The notes under the pieces are model-generated. The model made no database searches and was not told where the DNA came from. It worked only from the letters and a program-made list of their open reading frames with translations. A stretch of DNA of 64,000 bases from an uncultured Sphaerochaeta sp. (GTDB lineage: Bacteria; Spirochaetota; Spirochaetia; Sphaerochaetales; Sphaerochaetaceae): contig NZ_OY781939.1 in assembly GCF_963677315.1 (NCBI RefSeq), positions 1,922,001 to 1,986,000 of the forward strand. Reading direction: 5' to 3'. Shown piece after piece: positions 61,439-64,000 of this stretch; position 1 is the first letter of the stretch; every line of letters starts with the position of its first letter. The position numbers and the translations under genes were made by a program.

Positions 61439-63091
61439 CTATTTTACCTGTTCAATAATTCTGTTGAACTTATCATTTTTTTTAGGATAATCGGACCTGT
61501 GATGACTACCACGACTCTCCTTCCGTTCTAATGCACTCTTACTAATGAGCCATGTTGTTTTAGCTATACTCATCAAATCGTAGTTCCTCGTTTCAAGAGT
61601 TTTCCCATCTGGAGAAGACATGACGATATCTTCAACAGCTTCCGAGAACTGAAGCATCTGCTCCAGTCCACCTTCTGTTCGATCCACAAGCAAAGAATTC
61701 TGGGCTCTCTCTTGCAGTTCCCGCAAGAGAGGCAATACATTCAAATGCTTATGAAGATACATCTGTTTTCCCTCTCGTTCTTCTTGCGATGCACTATCAA
61801 TCTCTGGTAAGAAAGATATCTGCTTGCTTTTTTTTGCAGCCTGCTCACCTGCAATTCTCCCAAAAACCAAACTGGTAACGAACATATTTCCCCCGAGCCT
61901 GTCTGCGCCATGGGGGCCACCGGCACATTCTCCAACTGCATATAGCCTCGATAGTGTGGATTCACTCTTTTGATCAATTTTAATTCCACCATTCATTGCA
62001 TGTTGAAAACACGCTACTTCTGCAGTTTGAGTAAGCAAGTCAACACCACGAGTACGCAGAAAATTTTTGGCGAGCGGCCACATGTGGGCAATACCTGAAT
62101 CGTTTGAAAGTTTTCCTATATAAGCATCATTCATGTGACGCATATCGACATATACCCCACCGTTTGCACTTCCAAGGCCCTGTGCAATGGTTCTATTGAT
62201 TGCAATCTCTAGATACTTGGAAGTATCTCGGGAAGAAAATGGGAAATGCCAAACATGAGCATCAAAGACGTTTTCTGGGGTGATTCCCTTGGGCAACACC
62301 TTCGAGAATATCTCATTGCCATGAGTATCGCTTAAGATGGGGTGCCCTTGCCAAAGATAACCATTGAAGATATTTATCAATGGATGGGAGAATCCAATAC
62401 CAATTTGCATGAACTCAATATTTTGGATTACAGCGCCAGCACTGTACGCCATTTCATATGCGCTACCAGTAACATCAGAAGGACTGAAAGAGCGCTTAAA
62501 AGCCATACCACAGCCACCACTGGCAAGAATTGTAGATTTTGCATGAATGGTGAATTTTTCACCGTGCAATACTCCATAAGCTCCTACACACTGAGAGTCG
62601 CCTCTCAGTAACCCTATGATTGTGGCATTAGTAAGAATTGAAATATTTTTCCGTTTCAATACCTCTCTACGCAAGGATACAGCTATCTGTCTGCCATGCC
62701 CCTTGATAACATGCGTTCTTGGATATGAAGAAAAACAGCTCTGGAATGTGAATAGCTTCCCATTTTCCTCCTCAAATGCAACACCCCAATCCTGTAATTC
62801 TTTCATTGCCGAAGGTGCATTTTGTGCAACAATCATTGCAAGATCCTTGTCTAGAGCATTCTGACCAGCATTGACCATATCTTGATAATGCAATTCAATT
62901 TCGTATTCGTTACCCGCACCAGCAGCATTAAATCCAGCCATCTCCGCTACATCTGCATTGGTTGTTCCTGATTTCTCAATCTCTAACTTTGAGATCAAGA
63001 GAACTGAAACACCTTGATCAGCAGCAGCGATTGCTGAACGTAACCCTGCCGTTCCAGCACCAATAATCAACACATCAGTCACAATATCCAT
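61439..63091 (-). CDS. FAD-binding protein of the fumarate reductase/succinate dehydrogenase flavoprotein family
   Basis: A 550-residue flavoprotein. VLIIGAGTAGLRSAIAAADQ is the FAD loop, HVIKGHGRQIAVSLRREVL holds the active-site region with His and Arg, TILASGGCGMAFKRSFSP is typical of the FAD domain, and LYAVGECAGGPHGADRLGGN closes the FAD site. L-aspartate oxidase, adenylylsulfate reductase and enoate reductases share this build. No Fe-S or anchor subunit gene is next to it. In this operon it may oxidise or reduce a carboxylic acid or its CoA ester. No signal peptide, so cytosolic. It follows the hydratase by 12 bases. Confidence 0.87.
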   Translation of the reverse strand: MDIVTDVLIIGAGTAGLRSAIAAADQGVSVLLISKLEIEKSGTTNADVAEMAGFNAAGAGNEYEIELHYQDMVNAGQNALDKDLAMIVAQNAPSAMKELQDWGVAFEEENGKLFTFQSCFSSYPRTHVIKGHGRQIAVSLRREVLKRKNISILTNATIIGLLRGDSQCVGAYGVLHGEKFTIHAKSTILASGGCGMAFKRSFSPSDVTGSAYEMAYSAGAVIQNIEFMQIGIGFSHPLINIFNGYLWQGHPILSDTHGNEIFSKVLPKGITPENVFDAHVWHFPFSSRDTSKYLEIAINRTIAQGLGSANGGVYVDMRHMNDAYIGKLSNDSGIAHMWPLAKNFLRTRGVDLLTQTAEVACFQHAMNGGIKIDQKSESTLSRLYAVGECAGGPHGADRLGGNMFVTSLVFGRIAGEQAAKKSKQISFLPEIDSASQEEREGKQMYLHKHLNVLPLLRELQERAQNSLLVDRTEGGLEQMLQFSEAVEDIVMSSPDGKTLETRNYDLMSIAKTTWLISKSALERKESRGSHHRSDYPKKNDKFNRIIEQVK

Positions 63092-63103
63092 ACACCCAAC
63101 CTA

Positions 63104-63883
63104 TTATTCAAATCGAGGATTTCGTTTTTTAATGAAAGCATCTACACCTTCAGCACAATCAGCCGTCTTGAATATCTGTTTGCTAAATTCGAGGTTTGCA
63201 CGAAACACTTCCTCAGTTGGCTTCTGCCAAAGCTCTCTTACGCCTCTTTTGATCAATTTGATTGCTTCAAATGGCTTTGAAGTAATAGCCCTAGCCAGTT
63301 CGAAAGCTTTATCTTGGGCAGATCCCTTACCAACAACGTAGTTAACTAACCCAATAGATTTTGCCTCATTTGCGGAAATAATCTTTCCTGTGTACAACAT
63401 CTCATAGGCAACAGAAAGCCCAACATGTCGTGCCAGCCTGTAGAGCCCTCCGCTTCCAGGAAAAACTCCCAGATTGATTTCCGGAAGGCCAATCCTTCCT
63501 TCCTCACTCATAATACGAAGATCACAGGCCAATGCAATCTCACACCCCCCACCGAGGATATTGCCTTCCATAGCAGCAATCACCGGTTTTTCCAACAACT
63601 CAATCTCATCAACTGCGAGATTCTCGTTTAGGAGTTTCTTATTGATGACATCGTCCCAAACAGAAGGAAATTCCTTGATATCAGCACCTGCACAGAAAGC
63701 ATGTTCCCCAGCACCCCTGAGAACAACAACGCGCACTCTTTCATCATTCTCGATGGTATGAAGCGTTCTCCGCAGTTCTGCAGTAAGTGCAAGCGTCAAT
63801 ATGTTCAAAGGTGGCCGGTTCAGTGTGAGAAGCGCAATATTCTCACCTATTTCCACGCCTACTAGATTATTGTCATAGCTCAT
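63104..63883 (-). CDS. Enoyl-CoA hydratase/isomerase family protein
   Basis: A 259-residue crotonase-fold protein. The oxyanion-hole pair is formed by AFCAGADIKEF near residue 62 and EGNILGGGCEIALACDLRI near 105; GLPEINLGVFPGSGGLYRLA near 133 contains the Glu used by hydratases. It probably hydrates or isomerises an enoyl-CoA made after the CoA-transferase step encoded just upstream (3-base gap). The exact substrate is unknown; CaiD-like carnitine metabolism is one possibility. Confidence 0.92.
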   Translation of the reverse strand: MSYDNNLVGVEIGENIALLTLNRPPLNILTLALTAELRRTLHTIENDERVRVVVLRGAGEHAFCAGADIKEFPSVWDDVINKKLLNENLAVDEIELLEKPVIAAMEGNILGGGCEIALACDLRIMSEEGRIGLPEINLGVFPGSGGLYRLARHVGLSVAYEMLYTGKIISANEAKSIGLVNYVVGKGSAQDKAFELARAITSKPFEAIKLIKRGVRELWQKPTEEVFRANLEFSKQIFKTADCAEGVDAFIKKRNPRFE

Positions 63884-63886
63884 CTT

Positions 63887-64000
63887 CTAGGTCCTCTCCC
63901 CTGCAATGATTCCTGCTGCAAGATATTCTTCTATTTGCTTTTCGCTATATCCTCCCTGCCTGAGCAATGTGCATGAATAATTTCCAAGCTCAGGAGGGTT
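63887..64000 (-). CDS. CaiB/BaiF CoA-transferase family III protein (C-terminal end, runs off the window)
   Basis: Only the last 37 codons are present. NPPELGNYSCTLLRQGGYSE followed by KQIEEYLAAGII matches the family III CoA-transferase C-terminus, where a Gly-Tyr-Ser-Glu turn and helix end the protein. These enzymes move CoA between acyl groups (formyl-CoA, carnitine, bile acid and similar). It would activate the acid taken up by the TRAP system and pass it to the hydratase. With so short a piece the family call is good but the substrate is open. Confidence 0.75.
   Translation of the reverse strand, partial: NPPELGNYSCTLLRQGGYSEKQIEEYLAAGIIAGERT

Noticed and set aside
1..64000. CRISPR array, prophage, rRNA operon or replication origin
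   Set aside because: No regularly spaced repeats, phage structural genes, rRNA sequence or DnaA-box cluster noticed on either strand; the only RNA gene found is tRNA-Ala.

Overview
The window looks like chromosome from a free-living, fermentative, diderm spirochaete, most like the Sphaerochaeta lineage. This is an inference from gene content: a DUF4954 beta-helix protein, split ferredoxin-type glutamate synthase, type III glutamine synthetase, many sugar ABC and TRAP importers, and binding proteins with an Ala-x-Ala-type export site and no lipobox cysteine. No 16S or other species marker is present. Base composition is uneven by eye: about 0.2-29.7 kb and 36.6-49.3 kb are moderately GC-rich, while 29.7-36.5 kb and 49.4-64 kb are clearly AT-rich and look like acquired catabolic islands.

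Region 1 (0-22.5 kb) is mostly nitrogen metabolism. On the minus strand are asnB (partial), the arginine operon argC-argJ-argB-argD, a small operon (cytidylate-kinase-like, membrane protein, GNAT), two cyclic-di-GMP signalling genes, type III glutamine synthetase glnN, an AraC regulator and a HAD phosphatase. On the plus strand is a seven-gene operon: glutamate synthase split into amidotransferase, FMN and GXGXG subunits, a polyferredoxin, a pyridine-nucleotide/FAD oxidoreductase, type I glutamine synthetase and an ANTAR-domain antiterminator. Then come pyrG and tRNA-Ala(CGC). The leaders of glt, glnN and asnB share one architecture: a promoter, then a short hairpin with an AAAGRC hexaloop whose 3' half is also the 5' arm of an intrinsic terminator, then the gene. 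The hairpin stems differ in sequence but keep pairing. With the ANTAR gene in the same operon, this predicts a small nitrogen-assimilation antitermination regulon.

Region 2 (22.6-49.3 kb) holds three ABC sugar importers, none with its own ATPase: one with a phosphodiester glycosidase, one forming a fructosamine (fructoselysine-type) operon with deglycase, kinase and ROK regulator, and one with a LacI regulator, a possible alpha/alpha-toroid enzyme and an endonuclease/exonuclease/phosphatase-fold hydrolase. Between them lie MFS and MATE transporters, a PadR/HAAS pair, DUF4954, an alpha/beta hydrolase, an SGNH hydrolase and two transporter gene remnants.

Region 3 (49.4-64 kb) has two TRAP operons. 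The first resembles E. coli yiaKLMNO plus a zinc dehydrogenase and a divergent GntR regulator. It carries three separate lesions: an IS21-family remnant splitting dctP, an in-frame stop in the dlgD-like reductase, and a frameshift at an AT-dinucleotide run in the dehydrogenase. The second is intact: CoA-transferase, enoyl-CoA hydratase, a fumarate-reductase-like flavoprotein, DctPQM and a LacI regulator. A second decayed istB lies between the two.
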